From: CAYFZO01 sp964347615
GTDB lineage: Bacteria; Pseudomonadota; Gammaproteobacteria; Poriferisulfidales; Oxydemutatoraceae
Direction of reading: 5' to 3'
NCBI GenBank assembly: GCA_964347615.1
Contig: CAYFZO010000006.1
Span: forward strand, 1 to 64,000
DNA: 64,000 bases
Part shown: piece by piece, positions 55,421 through 64,000 of the stretch
Layout of the letters: each line of letters starts with the position of its first letter
Numbering within the stretch: position 1 is the first letter of the stretch
Notes under the pieces: generated by a model
The model's input: only the letters and a program-made list of their open reading frames with translations
Databases searched by the model: none
Told to the model about the DNA's origin: nothing
Program-made: the position numbers and the translations under genes

Positions 55421-56617
55421 TTACAGCAAATACTTAGAGATATCTACATTGTCACAACCTGATTTTGCCTTCATAAACCACTTATCGCCATCCTTAGAAA
55501 TCCAAATATGCCAAAACGGTCGGTCAGGCTTTTCTGTTTGGTGCACTTTCTCAAGTAACAGAAGAAAATCAGAGCGCGGTATAGCAAACAGCGTCTTCAC
55601 ACTGCCGCACCCTAATATGAAATAAGATTCCTCCACCTCTTCCAAAAACGCTTTGTGTCGTGCGCGAGGTGTAAACCAAAAACTTTCGCCCTGAAACTGT
55701 TTTGATACTTTGCAGATTACACCATATTTGCGGTCAGACGATGACCAAACGGCTCTCGTCCGACGAACAAGCCTAGACGGAAAATTCTTTTTTTCTTCAA
55801 AACGAGCAAGACATTCCTCGTGAAAAGAAGCAGGTTTACCACCTTTTCTCGAAGACTCACTTTCTGCATCAGGCTCCTCTTCTTCCACGTCTGTAACCAC
55901 TTCCGCATCAAGCTCCTCTTCTTCCACGTCTGTAACCACTGAAAGAAGCAAATCTGAGATTTTGTCAAGCTTCGTGAACTCTTCAGGAATCAATACACTT
56001 CTTACCTTAGAAAAAACAGACTCATCCTCCATTTTTTCCTTCAACTCCGCAAGCGCCAGTAACGAGGACACGCTGATCAAACGCATATCCCAGGCATAGC
56101 GTGATCCTCGTATCTGACTTTCCAAACTATCCGTTTCGTCTCTGCCTACCACCAGTAAGAAAGAAATATCTTCCTTGCTAAAGCTTTTTTCTTTAGAGAT
56201 GAGATCATCCCGATAACGAGCAAGAGTTTCGAGATTTAAGTTGTACACGTCGGTTGTCTTTACTTCGACGATAATTGATTCTCCACTCGACAATTTCCAT
56301 AAACCATCATACCCCACCTCGTTTCTCACTCCCCGGTATCTCCCGTTCTCAACTTCAAAGTCCAGTCGCCGACCCACTTCGTTGATTATGTCTTGCAATG
56401 CAAATCCTAAGTTTACGTGCTTTTGCACCGGCAATAGACAACACTCTTCCGCATACTCTTTGAGTTTGGCGAGAGGGATGATTTGAAGGAACTCCCGAAA
56501 CTCTTGGGATGTTCCGTTGTTGTCTGCGAGTTTGCCGTCGCCGGCAATCCCAATAACTGGTGGAAGGCGTTTCCCCTCCAACGCGCCTTCGTTCCAAAGA
56601 TCAACTAGTCGCAGCAT
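55421..56617 (-). CDS. Possible PD-(D/E)xK nuclease with acidic linker
   Basis: 398 residues, family not recognised. The N-terminal half includes NEVGYDGLWKLSSGESIIVEVKTTD (about 120-145), a D...E-x-K pattern typical of PD-(D/E)xK nuclease cores, preceded by a helical region. A linker of two in-frame 39-bp copies (55866-55904 and 55905-55943; VVTDVEEEE twice) leads to a C-terminal domain (RRTRAVWSSSDRKYGVICKV...FWHIWISKDGDKWFM). It converges on the helicase gene across the remnant region and is more AT-rich than the block to its right. Confidence 0.45.
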   Translation of the reverse strand: MLRLVDLWNEGALEGKRLPPVIGIAGDGKLADNNGTSQEFREFLQIIPLAKLKEYAEECCLLPVQKHVNLGFALQDIINEVGRRLDFEVENGRYRGVRNEVGYDGLWKLSSGESIIVEVKTTDVYNLNLETLARYRDDLISKEKSFSKEDISFLLVVGRDETDSLESQIRGSRYAWDMRLISVSSLLALAELKEKMEDESVFSKVRSVLIPEEFTKLDKISDLLLSVVTDVEEEELDAEVVTDVEEEEPDAESESSRKGGKPASFHEECLARFEEKKNFPSRLVRRTRAVWSSSDRKYGVICKVSKQFQGESFWFTPRARHKAFLEEVEESYFILGCGSVKTLFAIPRSDFLLLLEKVHQTEKPDRPFWHIWISKDGDKWFMKAKSGCDNVDISKYLL

Positions 56618-56881
56618 CTTTCCTCCTGAATGTCACCAACGGACTGGCACTGGCTCTACGAGAACCAAGCGAAAAACAGAAATGGTGTCCGCGGCACTGA
56701 AAATATTAATGTGCAAAGCCGTAATCCCAATCACTGTTTAAGCCAGCAATCCGTATCATAACAATGGTAGCACTCCCCCGAAATCGAGCGCGAGATACAT
56801 CGGCACGCAAAGCGATAAATCGGTGCGCTTGGTCGGTTGCATCTCAGGCTCGGGGCTTCGGGCCGGTCGAATCGGTCGGCG

Positions 56882-57568
56882 TCATTCTTCCAGCGCGCGC
56901 AGCCATTGCTGCAACATGCGCCCTCCGTTGGCTTCGCCTCGTTCGCCCCATTCGGCGGCGTCGCGGCGCAGCTCGTCGAGGTTCGCGTTCACCTGGTCGA
57001 GTTCGCTGATGTGTCCGACCAGCCAGCGTTCCTGCGCTTGCGCGCCGACTTCGGCGTGGAACTGCAACGCAAGCACGTGGCGGCCTGCGGCGAACGCCTG
57101 ATGAGGGCACAGCGCGGTCGAGGCGAGGTTCTCGGCGCCGGCGGGCAGGTCGAACGTCTCGCCGTGCCAGTGCAGCACCGGCGTCGTCAGGTGCGCGAGC
57201 GGGCTTTGCCGTCCGGCCTCGGTCAGGTTCAGCGACGACCAACCGATTTCCTTTTGCGCCATCGGATACACGCGCGCGCCCATGACCCTGGCGATGAGTT
57301 GTGCGCCGAGACACACACCGATCGTCGGCTTGTTGTTTTCGACGCGGTGCTCGATCAGCGCGAGTTCGTCGTTGAGGAAAGGAAAGCGGTGCACGTCGTT
57401 GGCGCTGATCGGCCCGCCCATGACGACGAGCAACGCCGCGTCGCGCGCGGGCGAGAGGTCGCCGGTCGCCGCGTCAACGTGTTCGCAATGAATGCCCGTG
57501 TCCTTGAGCGTCGCACCGAAACCGCCGATGGTTTCGAACGGGACGTGGGTTACGACAACGGCGTTCAT
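56882..57568 (-). CDS. Class I glutamine amidotransferase-like protein
   Basis: 228 residues from ATG 57568 (frame open to 57679). GVCLGAQLIARVMG carries the nucleophilic cysteine, VMGGPISAND is the N-terminal oxyanion segment and ALQFHAEVGAQ holds the His-Glu pair of the triad. Stand-alone members resemble GMP-synthase amidotransferase domains; the substrate is not predictable. First gene of the GC-rich chromosomal block. Confidence 0.85.
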   Translation of the reverse strand: MNAVVVTHVPFETIGGFGATLKDTGIHCEHVDAATGDLSPARDAALLVVMGGPISANDVHRFPFLNDELALIEHRVENNKPTIGVCLGAQLIARVMGARVYPMAQKEIGWSSLNLTEAGRQSPLAHLTTPVLHWHGETFDLPAGAENLASTALCPHQAFAAGRHVLALQFHAEVGAQAQERWLVGHISELDQVNANLDELRRDAAEWGERGEANGGRMLQQWLRALEE

Positions 57569-57618
57569 CAGGGCGGGCGGGTGTCTCGGTGCTCGGGCTT
57601 GCGGCGGGTCGGCGCATT

Positions 57619-58236
57619 CTATGCCATGGTCATGCGGCGCCGCGTCGTGTTCGAGTCGAGGAACAACGGCACGAGCCAAGCGATCGCCAGGACGACGCCC
57701 GCGACCAGGAATCCGCGTCCCAGCCAGATCTGGTCACCGAGCAGATAGTTGTTGCACAACCGTTCGGGCGAGACCAGGTAGAGCCAGCCGAGGCGGAAAA
57801 GCATGCTGATGAACTCGATCTTGACGACGCCGCGCGCAATCGGGTGCAGACGCTGCCAGCTCCACGCGAGCGGCATCCCGACGAGGAGCACCAGGGAGAC
57901 GTATTTGGCGAACGCGACGGCGGGGTCGGTCAAGGATGCGTCAAGCCAGCGCGGAATCATCCAGAACGCGAGGGCGAACGTCGCAACCAGGATGCCCGGG
58001 ATGCCGCAGGCGTTGAACGGCGTAAGCACGCGCAAGAGGTACGGCTCGACTCGCGCGCCGAGGATCACGCCGACGGCGACCAGCAGGGGAATCTCGACCA
58101 GCACGTGTCCGGTCATCGTCGCTTCGAGCGCGGCGCCGACCGGGGTCAACGTGATCGCCAGCCACGCGACGACGGCCGCCGCCGCAAGGATCAGCGAGCG
58201 GGGGCGGTGGATGGTCAGCCCTGTGAAATCCGCCAT
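57619..58236 (-). CDS. Multi-pass membrane protein of oxidase operon
   Basis: 205 residues with about five to six membrane helices (LILAAAAVVAWLAITLTP, VEIPLLVAVGVILGA, GIPGILVATFALAFWMIP, AKYVSLVLLVGMPLAW, GFLVAGVVLAIAWLVPLF). It overlaps the sco gene by 22 bases, so it belongs to the oxidase operon and may assist assembly. CtaG-like function is only a guess from position. Confidence 0.6.
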   Translation of the reverse strand: MADFTGLTIHRPRSLILAAAAVVAWLAITLTPVGAALEATMTGHVLVEIPLLVAVGVILGARVEPYLLRVLTPFNACGIPGILVATFALAFWMIPRWLDASLTDPAVAFAKYVSLVLLVGMPLAWSWQRLHPIARGVVKIEFISMLFRLGWLYLVSPERLCNNYLLGDQIWLGRGFLVAGVVLAIAWLVPLFLDSNTTRRRMTMA

Positions 58237-58835
58237 TCGATCGCCTCCAGCAACGCGCCGCGGTCGTCGACGTCGTAAATGCCGACGACTTGCCCGCGGT
58301 GCGCGAGATAAACCGCGGTGTTGTGCACGAAGCCGACGTCGGGTTCGGGAATCACGACGACGCCGAGCTGATCGAGCACGGCTTCAAGGTCGCGGTCGTC
58401 TTCAAACCGTGCGGCGTTCCATGAGGTCTCGTCCGCCGAGAACCGCGACAGGTAACGCGCCAGTTGATCCGGCCCGTCGCGGGCGGGATCGAAAGTGAGG
58501 CTCAGCAGTTGCACCTTGTCCTGCAGCCCGAGGTCGGCGAGATCGCGCTGCAAGCGGCGGAACGCGGCGCCCATCGCAAGGCAGGCGCCGGGGCAGTGGG
58601 TATAGATGAAGTCGATCAGCACGACCGGACGGTCGAGATCCGCGAGCGACAGCTTGCGTTCGTGCGCGTCGAGCAACGGCGCGGGCGGCAACGGCCTGGG
58701 GTGTTCGATCACCGCGAGGCGTCTTGCGCTTTCGGACGTCCACGCGGCACCGCCGTCGGTGCCGATCCACAGTGCCGACAACCCGGCACCGAGCACGACA
58801 ATCGCCGTGGCCAGCGAAAGCAGCCGGCGGTTCAT
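58215..58835 (-). CDS. Sco-family copper chaperone
   Basis: 206 residues from ATG 58835. An N-terminal membrane anchor (LLSLATAIVVLGAGLSALWI) is followed by a thioredoxin fold with the copper-binding DFIYTHCPGACLAM (C-x3-C) and a distal VGFVHNTAVYL histidine. Sco proteins load the CuA site of subunit II. It overlaps the subunit I stop by 4 bases (ATGA). Confidence 0.9.
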   Translation of the reverse strand: MNRRLLSLATAIVVLGAGLSALWIGTDGGAAWTSESARRLAVIEHPRPLPPAPLLDAHERKLSLADLDRPVVLIDFIYTHCPGACLAMGAAFRRLQRDLADLGLQDKVQLLSLTFDPARDGPDQLARYLSRFSADETSWNAARFEDDRDLEAVLDQLGVVVIPEPDVGFVHNTAVYLAHRGQVVGIYDVDDRGALLEAIEWRISQG

Positions 58836-60277
58836 GCCGTCCTGGCGTGCTTGAGGCCGGTCAGGAACCTGACGGTGAAGACCGCGGTCGCGAGCACGAT
58901 CAGCACGGCGACGACGGCCGCGGGCTGGCTGAGCCCGATCCATTCAGGCAGATGCTGTGCCCAGCGGCGCGGCACCGATTGGTAGCCGCTGACCAGGAAG
59001 CTGAACGAGAACGCGATGCCGCCGACGGTGAACAGCCAGAACGCACCGGTATCGATCGGCTTCGAGGCTTTGTCCCGGCCGACCATGTAGTACATGAACG
59101 CAAAGATCATCGCCACCAGGCCGACGAGCAGGTAGGTGTGGAAGTGTCCCGGCACCCACATCGTGTTGTGCATCACGTGGTTGACCGTGATCGTCCCGTC
59201 GATGACCGCGGGAATCACGCCGACCGCCCAGCCGAACACCGACAGGAACAAGAGCCGCGAGACGACGTCCCATTGCATCCCGGAGCGATACACCAGGGTA
59301 AGTGCGCCGAACGCGGTCACCAGGAGAATCGGGAAGCCGCTGAGATAGGAAATCACCTGCCCGAGGACCAACGCCCAGGTGGGCATGGCGAAGTCCATCA
59401 GCAAGTGGTGCGGGTACACGATCAGCACCATGATCGTCGAGGCGGTCCACGCGGCGAGAAAGATCTTGCTGACTTTCCACGGACGGCCGGCGTATTCCGG
59501 CAGGATGGCGTACACCGCGATGACCGCCTGATAGATCGTCGCGTTGATGAAGACGTGGCCGAAGAAGTAGATCAGGTTCTTGGCGAGCAGCGCGTCAACC
59601 GCGAACTGCGGCATGAAAAGGTTCACGAGCATCAGCACCAGCACCACCGCGGCACCGAGGATGCCGGCGACGTTGACGATCAGCACCATCGTCGAGGCGA
59701 CCACCGCGGGCGGCGGCGGCTCGTCGGTGCTCGACCCGAACAGTTGCGGCCAGCCGAGCCCTTTCGCGAGCGAGCCGTATCTCCCGATGATGGCGCGGGC
59801 GACGTCCAGGTAAAGCAGCAGGAACCCGACCCCGATGGACAGGATGCCGAGCATGTAGGACGCGGCGCCCGCCGTGCCCCAAGCGCCCATGCCGTGCGAG
59901 GGCAGCGGGAACAGGAACGTCCAGGCACCGGCGAAGCCGCCGAGAAAGATGCCGCCGAGCACCAGCACGACGCCGAGCAGGAAGAACCCGAGGTTCGCCC
60001 ACAGGATCGCGGTGGTGAGCTCGACGTGGCGGCGCAGGAAGTACCACAGCACGGCGCTGCCCGCGAGACCCGAGACGCCGACCATCCCCGCGCCGTGGGC
60101 GGTCATGATCTGATAGAAGACGCCGGGGCTCACGCCGAACCACGCCGCCTGCCCCGCCCGCAGCACGAGACCGAAGACCATCAGCAACAGGTAAACCACG
60201 GCGGTGACGCCGAGGTAGGTCAGGACGCCCGCCCTGGCGTCGGGTTGAATCGGCGAAACGCCGGTGCCTGTGCTCAT
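58832..60277 (-). CDS. Heme-copper oxidase subunit I (ba3-like)
   Basis: 481 residues, about 12 membrane helices. The low-spin heme ligand is in ITAHGAGMV (near 60). YFFGHVFINATIYQAVIAVY contains the CuB histidine region, YPHHLLMDF the CuB His-His pair, and VMHNTMWVPGHFHTYLLVG the high-spin and low-spin heme ligands. The GH-V replacing the classical GHPEVY points to a B-type (ba3-like) rather than A-type oxidase. Terminal electron transport to O2. Confidence 0.88.
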   Translation of the reverse strand: MSTGTGVSPIQPDARAGVLTYLGVTAVVYLLLMVFGLVLRAGQAAWFGVSPGVFYQIMTAHGAGMVGVSGLAGSAVLWYFLRRHVELTTAILWANLGFFLLGVVLVLGGIFLGGFAGAWTFLFPLPSHGMGAWGTAGAASYMLGILSIGVGFLLLYLDVARAIIGRYGSLAKGLGWPQLFGSSTDEPPPPAVVASTMVLIVNVAGILGAAVVLVLMLVNLFMPQFAVDALLAKNLIYFFGHVFINATIYQAVIAVYAILPEYAGRPWKVSKIFLAAWTASTIMVLIVYPHHLLMDFAMPTWALVLGQVISYLSGFPILLVTAFGALTLVYRSGMQWDVVSRLLFLSVFGWAVGVIPAVIDGTITVNHVMHNTMWVPGHFHTYLLVGLVAMIFAFMYYMVGRDKASKPIDTGAFWLFTVGGIAFSFSFLVSGYQSVPRRWAQHLPEWIGLSQPAAVVAVLIVLATAVFTVRFLTGLKHARTA

Positions 60278-60297
60278 GATCCGCCTCCTCCTTCAGG

Positions 60298-60825
60298 TCA
60301 CGGGGTTACGGTGAACTCGCTGATCATCACGTGGTGGGCGAGCCCGCAATACTCAAGGCACATCAGCTTGTAAGCGCCGGGCCGGTCGAACTTCAGCTCG
60401 AGCGAGTTGGTGTAGCCGGGCATCGCCTGAGTCTGCCCGATCAGGCGCATGTCGGGGTCATAGACGCCGAGGCCGTGGTTGACGTCGGCGGTGGTGACGT
60501 GGAAGACGACCGTGTCGCCGGCTTTCGCGCGTTGGCTGCTCAGCTCCCAGTACCATTGATGTCCCTTGACGTCGATCGCGACGGCATCGTCCGAGACCTT
60601 TCCTCGGGTCGCCGCGTAAGGCAGGTCCAGCGTGGTGACGATCGTGATGAGGACGCCCGCGACCAGCAGCACCCAGAACAGCTTGGAACGGAAAGCACCG
60701 GCTTTCGCCTGCGTCGGCGCGTATTCGTCGGCGCGGCGGCCGGCGTTGAGAGCGACAAAGATGAAGATCGCCGAGACAATCGCCATGAGTACGGCGGTCA
60801 ATATAAACACGGTGTCGTGAATCAT
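60298..60825 (-). CDS. Heme-copper oxidase subunit II
   Basis: 175 residues from ATG 60825 (frame open to 60882). Two N-terminal membrane helices (FILTAVLMAIVSAIFIFVAL and KLFWVLLVAGVLITIV) precede a cupredoxin domain. The CuA ligands are in KGHQWYWE, VNHGLGVYDPD and KLMCLEYCGLAHHVM (C-x3-C-x3-H-x2-M). First gene of the leftward oxidase-sco operon. Confidence 0.9.
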   Translation of the reverse strand: MIHDTVFILTAVLMAIVSAIFIFVALNAGRRADEYAPTQAKAGAFRSKLFWVLLVAGVLITIVTTLDLPYAATRGKVSDDAVAIDVKGHQWYWELSSQRAKAGDTVVFHVTTADVNHGLGVYDPDMRLIGQTQAMPGYTNSLELKFDRPGAYKLMCLEYCGLAHHVMISEFTVTP

Positions 60826-60882
60826 AAGCCATCTCCTTGAGGCCCCGCCCGGCGAGCGGTTGACTACGTACTCGGGATACAT

Positions 60883-60911
60883 AGTTAATTACGACCGCGG
60901 CGGAATGTCAA
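60883..60911 (-). promoter_or_regulatory. Weak candidate oxidase operon promoter
   Basis: On the minus strand TTGACA (60911-60906) is followed after 17 bp by TTAACT (60888-60883), which is only a partial -10 match. It lies about 58 bp before the subunit II start. Confidence 0.3.
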
Positions 60912-61073
60912 TCTCGGCGGCGACGGCTTGCGTCCCGCGCGAGCGCGGCGTTCAGGACGGGCAAACGCGACGTCCCTAAGACCGGGCAGCTCAAAAGCGC
61001 ACCCGGCTTTCTCGTCACGGCGCAACCGACGCGGCGGGGCGACGCAAGCAACCGCGCTATAATCCACGCCGCC

Positions 61074-61961
61074 ATGGGCATCGACATCAGCAGCATCAAA
61101 CGCGTCGCTCTGGCAATCAAGCCGAACGAGGCGCGGGCGCTCGAATTGGCCGCAACGCTGACCGACTACCTGCTCGAACGTTTCGACGCGGTCGTCGCGG
61201 ACAAGGAGTCCGCCGCCGCCGTCGGCAGCGAACGATTGACCGCGGTCGAAAAGGACGAGATCGGCGCCGCCTGCGATCTCGCCGTCGTGCTCGGCGGCGA
61301 CGGCACTTTCCTCAGCGCGGCACGCGCCATGGCGCGGCACGGCGTGCCGATCGTCGGCGTCAACCTCGGGCGGCTGGGCTTCCTCACCGAAATCCCGCCC
61401 GAGGACATGCTCGCCCAGCTCGACCGCGTCCTCAGCGGCGATCACCACGTCGAGGAACGCACGATGATCGGCGTCACCTACCTCCGCGACGGGAACGCGT
61501 CGAGCCGCCAGGACGCGTGCAACGACCTGACGCTCAAGCACAAGGACTCGGTGCGCATGATCGAAGTGGACACTTCAGTTGACGGCGTGTTCCTGAACAC
61601 GGTGTGGTCGGACGGGCTGATCGTCTCGACGCCGACCGGCTCGACCGGCTACGCGCTGTCGAGCGGCGGGCCGATTGTCGAACCCACGCTCGACGCGTTG
61701 CTGCTGGTGCCGATCTGTCCGCACACGCTGAGTTACCGCCCGTTGATCGTCAAGCCCGGCAAGCCGATCGAAATCCGCTACACCCGGCACAACAACGACG
61801 CCGGACTCGCCTCGGTCGACGGGCAAATCAACCAGGTGCTCAACCCCGGCGACGCGGTGATCGTCGAAACGCTGCCCTACAAGCTGCAACTGATCCAGCC
61901 GTCAAACCACGATTACCTGCGCACGCTGCGGACCAAGCTGCGTTGGAGCGAAAGGCTGTAA
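61074..61961 (+). CDS. nadK: NAD kinase
   Basis: 295 residues. AVVLGGDGTFLSAARAM is the ATP-grasp-like GGDG motif, GVNLGRLGFLTEI and NDLTLKHKDSVRMIEVDTS the NE/D region, and DGLIVSTPTGSTGYALSSGG the conserved diphosphate-binding motif. It phosphorylates NAD to NADP. Its position directly upstream of recN is common in beta- and gammaproteobacteria. Confidence 0.95.
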   Translation: MGIDISSIKRVALAIKPNEARALELAATLTDYLLERFDAVVADKESAAAVGSERLTAVEKDEIGAACDLAVVLGGDGTFLSAARAMARHGVPIVGVNLGRLGFLTEIPPEDMLAQLDRVLSGDHHVEERTMIGVTYLRDGNASSRQDACNDLTLKHKDSVRMIEVDTSVDGVFLNTVWSDGLIVSTPTGSTGYALSSGGPIVEPTLDALLLVPICPHTLSYRPLIVKPGKPIEIRYTRHNNDAGLASVDGQINQVLNPGDAVIVETLPYKLQLIQPSNHDYLRTLRTKLRWSERL

Positions 61962-62007
61962 GCCGTCCGGCGGTTCCCGACGAGTTCGCGGCGGGGAGTG
62001 AAATCCC

Positions 62008-63675
62008 ATGTTGAAATCGCTGGCGGTCGAGAATTTCACCATCATCGAAAAGGCGCATCTCGAATTCAGTGCCGGCATGACCACGATCACCGGTGAAACC
62101 GGCGCGGGCAAGTCGATCCTGATCGACGCGCTCGGGCTCGCGCTCGGGCGGCGCGCGCAATCCCACTACCTGAACGCCGACGCCAAGCTGTCGGTGACGC
62201 TCGAGGTCGAGCCGGTCAATCTGCCGGACGTCGTCGCGTGGCTCGAAGAGCACGACCTTGCAAGCGGCGAGGAATGCATCCTGCGGCGCACCCTCGCCCG
62301 GGACGGTCGCTCGCGCGCGTTCATCAACGGCGCGCAGGTGCCGATTGCGCAGATGCAGTCGTTGAGCGCGCGGCTCATCGAGATCGTCGGGCAGAACTCG
62401 CAACAGCCGTTGATGCACCCCGGCGGACATCTCGATATTCTCGACGCGCAATGCAACCACGACGACGCACTGGAGGCGCTCAGGACGGTACACCGCGAGT
62501 GGAGCGCGACGTCGCGGAAGCTGAAGGCGCGGCTTCAGCAAAGCAGCGAGATCGAAGACCGCGTCGCGCTGCTGAACTACCAGCTCAAGGAGCTCGATGA
62601 ATTCGCGCCCGAGGACGGCGAGTTCGAGCGGGTCGATCAGGCGCACCGGCGCCTGTCGAAGAAAGAGTTGCTGCGCGAGGAGGCGCACCGGGCGCTGGCC
62701 TTGCTCGACCAGACCGAATCGAGCGACGCTTCGGCGCAGATCGCCGCCGCCGCGCGTTCGTTGCGCGCGCTGGCCGACGCCGACCCGGGGCTTGCGACCG
62801 CAAGCGAACAGCTCGACGCCGCGCTCGACCACGTGCAGACCGCGAGCCGTGAAATCCGCGACTGCCTCGAGCGCGTCGAGGTCAGCGAGGAGGAATACCA
62901 GGCGTTGGAGAAGCGCCTGCGCGGCTATCTCGACCTGTCGCACAAATACAAGACCAAGCCGGAGGCGCTCGTCGAGTTCCGACGCGGCCTGAGAAAGACG
63001 CTCGACGAGACCGAGAGTCCCGAGGCGAACCCCGAAGCGATGCAACGCCGGCTCGACGAGCTGAAAGCCCGTTACGCAACGCTCGCCGGCAAGGTCGGCA
63101 AACGCCGCAGGGCGACGGCCACCGCGCTATGCAAGGAGGTGACGAGCACCCTCGAGGATCTCAACATGCAAGGCGCCGAATTCAGCGTCGAGTTCAAACC
63201 CAACGACGACGACGCACCGAGCGCCCACGGCGGCGAGCAAGCCGAGTTCTTCGTGCGCACCAACGCGGGGCAGCCGCCCGGCCCGCTCGCGCGGATCGCG
63301 TCGGGCGGCGAGCTGTCGCGCGTCAGCTTGGCGATACAGGCGGCGTTCGCGGCGAAAAACCCGGTGCCGACGCTGGTTTTCGACGAGGTGGACGCGGGGG
63401 TCGGCGGCAAGACCGCCGAATTGGTCGGCAAGCTGCTGAAGAAAATCAGCGCGGGCGCCCAAGTATTCTGCGTCACCCATCTGCCGCAAGTCGCGGCCCA
63501 GGCCGACCATCACTTCCGGGTGGACAAGCAGGAACGCGACGGGCGCACGCGGGTAGGCGTCGCCGCGTTGTCGCCGGAGCAGCGCCGCGGCGAAATCGCG
63601 CGGATGATGGCGGGTGCCGAAATCACCGAGAAGTCGCTTGCGCACGCGGGCGAGATGCTGAACCCGCGGGGATGA
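62008..63675 (+). CDS. recN: DNA repair ATPase RecN
   Basis: 555 residues, the usual length. SMC-like: Walker A is TGETGAGKSILIDAL near residue 30, coiled-coil arms run from about 160 to 370, the signature is ARIASGGELSRVSLA and Walker B is PTLVFDEVDAGVGGKTAE, with FCVTHLPQVAAQADHHF. It binds and tethers ends during double-strand-break repair. GGGGAG lies before ATG 62008. Confidence 0.96.
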   Translation: MLKSLAVENFTIIEKAHLEFSAGMTTITGETGAGKSILIDALGLALGRRAQSHYLNADAKLSVTLEVEPVNLPDVVAWLEEHDLASGEECILRRTLARDGRSRAFINGAQVPIAQMQSLSARLIEIVGQNSQQPLMHPGGHLDILDAQCNHDDALEALRTVHREWSATSRKLKARLQQSSEIEDRVALLNYQLKELDEFAPEDGEFERVDQAHRRLSKKELLREEAHRALALLDQTESSDASAQIAAAARSLRALADADPGLATASEQLDAALDHVQTASREIRDCLERVEVSEEEYQALEKRLRGYLDLSHKYKTKPEALVEFRRGLRKTLDETESPEANPEAMQRRLDELKARYATLAGKVGKRRRATATALCKEVTSTLEDLNMQGAEFSVEFKPNDDDAPSAHGGEQAEFFVRTNAGQPPGPLARIASGGELSRVSLAIQAAFAAKNPVPTLVFDEVDAGVGGKTAELVGKLLKKISAGAQVFCVTHLPQVAAQADHHFRVDKQERDGRTRVGVAALSPEQRRGEIARMMAGAEITEKSLAHAGEMLNPRG

Positions 63676-63712
63676 GCCGCGACCGCTTTCCGGCGGCGGC
63701 AAGGCGGAAAAC

Positions 63713-64000
63713 CTACTTGAGATCCTTGTGGTCTTCCCGGCGGTCTTCCCGGCAGTCTTCCCGGTTACAGTCCACGTACATCGTCAGTTCGTGGTCGGCG
63801 ATCGAAAAGCCGTTGCTCTTCGCAACCTCGCGCTGGCGCTGCTCGATCGTCTCGTCCATGAACTCGGTGATCTTGCCGCAGCGGATGCACACCATGTGGT
63901 CGTGGTGATGCCCTCGGTCGAGCTCGAACACCGCGGTATTGCCTTCGAAGTGATGGCGGATCACCAGCCCTGCCGCCTCGAACTGGGTAAGCACGCGGTA
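63713..64000 (-). CDS. fur: Ferric uptake regulator Fur, C-terminal part
   Basis: The window cuts the gene; only the last ~95 codons are visible. LTQFEAAGLVIRHHFEGN is the end of the winged helix; RGHHHDHMVCIRCGKITEF holds the HHDH metal site and C-x2-C; NGFSIADHELTMYVDC follows. The extreme C-terminus (DCREDRREDHKDLK) comes from a short reiterated sequence (GTCTTCCCGG repeats at 63731-63765 on the plus strand). It converges on recN. Confidence 0.92.
   Translation of the reverse strand, partial: YRVLTQFEAAGLVIRHHFEGNTAVFELDRGHHHDHMVCIRCGKITEFMDETIEQRQREVAKSNGFSIADHELTMYVDCNREDCREDRREDHKDLK

Noticed and set aside
58724..60373. Long plus-strand open frame (549 codons) across the oxidase genes
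   Set aside because: Antisense to the clear subunit I and sco genes; composition is Arg/Asp/His-rich without domains, an effect of high GC.
63676..63712. Inverted repeat TTTCCG...CGGAAA between recN and fur as a terminator
   Set aside because: Six-base arms with a 12-base loop and no T-run; too weak to call.

Overview
The window looks like a chromosomal segment of a member of the Pseudomonadota. The GC-rich right end (56.9-64 kb) carries a heme-copper oxidase operon with a Sco protein, then nadK-recN facing a Fur gene. That order is common in beta- and gammaproteobacteria, but I cannot name a genus from sequence alone. To the left lies about 55 kb of accessory DNA. It is a patchwork of defence modules, toxin-antitoxin genes, gene fragments and local duplications, with base composition changing from module to module. 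No integrase or transposase is visible.

Layout. 0-1.2 kb: two tandem copies of a small GIY-YIG gene. 1.2-10.7 kb: a nitroreductase gene, then an overlapping Mod-like methyltransferase / AAA-TOPRIM ATPase / Res-like helicase-nuclease operon and an AbiJ-like HEPN gene, closed by a second, broken copy of the nitroreductase 3' end. 10.7-22.3 kb: a subtype I-G (formerly I-U) CRISPR-Cas locus with 32 repeats, cas2, a cas4-cas1 fusion, csb2, csb1, csb3 and cas3, read leftward into the array. 22.4-26.3 kb: small envelope genes, a PIN-toxin fragment fused to an outer-membrane-protein gene, an HTH-ImmA/IrrE regulator and two small genes. 26.5-29.4 kb: an antitoxin enlarged by internal duplication and a frameshifted RES toxin, with duplicated remnants. 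29.5-32.9 kb: a leftward bufferin operon (bufA-bufB-bufC) followed by an ECF sigma factor and its probable anti-sigma partner.

33.1-55.4 kb is the most interesting part. It holds an AAA ATPase/DUF4276 pair, a two-helix membrane protein of SLATT type, a DrmD-like SNF2 helicase overlapping a giant Eco57I/DrmMI-like methylase, a PIN/HTH-ImmA-IrrE pair, and a divergent operon encoding a ubiquitin-like protein, an E2-like protein, a JAB isopeptidase, an E1-like enzyme and a ~1980-residue helicase. That helicase also has an MZB/DUF1998 domain, a predicted PD-(D/E)xK nuclease and a C-terminal LexA/UmuD-type S24 peptidase with an apparent Ala-Gly self-cleavage site. DrmA, DrmB and DrmC are absent, so the cluster reads as a DISARM-like methylase/helicase front end joined to a Bil-like ubiquitin-conjugation operon and a fused helicase-nuclease-protease. 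Both sides carry degraded copies of the same Rrf2/NsrR-like gene tail, at 35.2 and 55.2 kb. I infer that the protease or the conjugation machinery controls the helicase-nuclease; nothing here proves it.

55.4-64 kb: a possible nuclease with a duplicated acidic linker, then the conserved housekeeping block. All assignments rest on motifs read by eye and on knowledge of the families; no database search was run.
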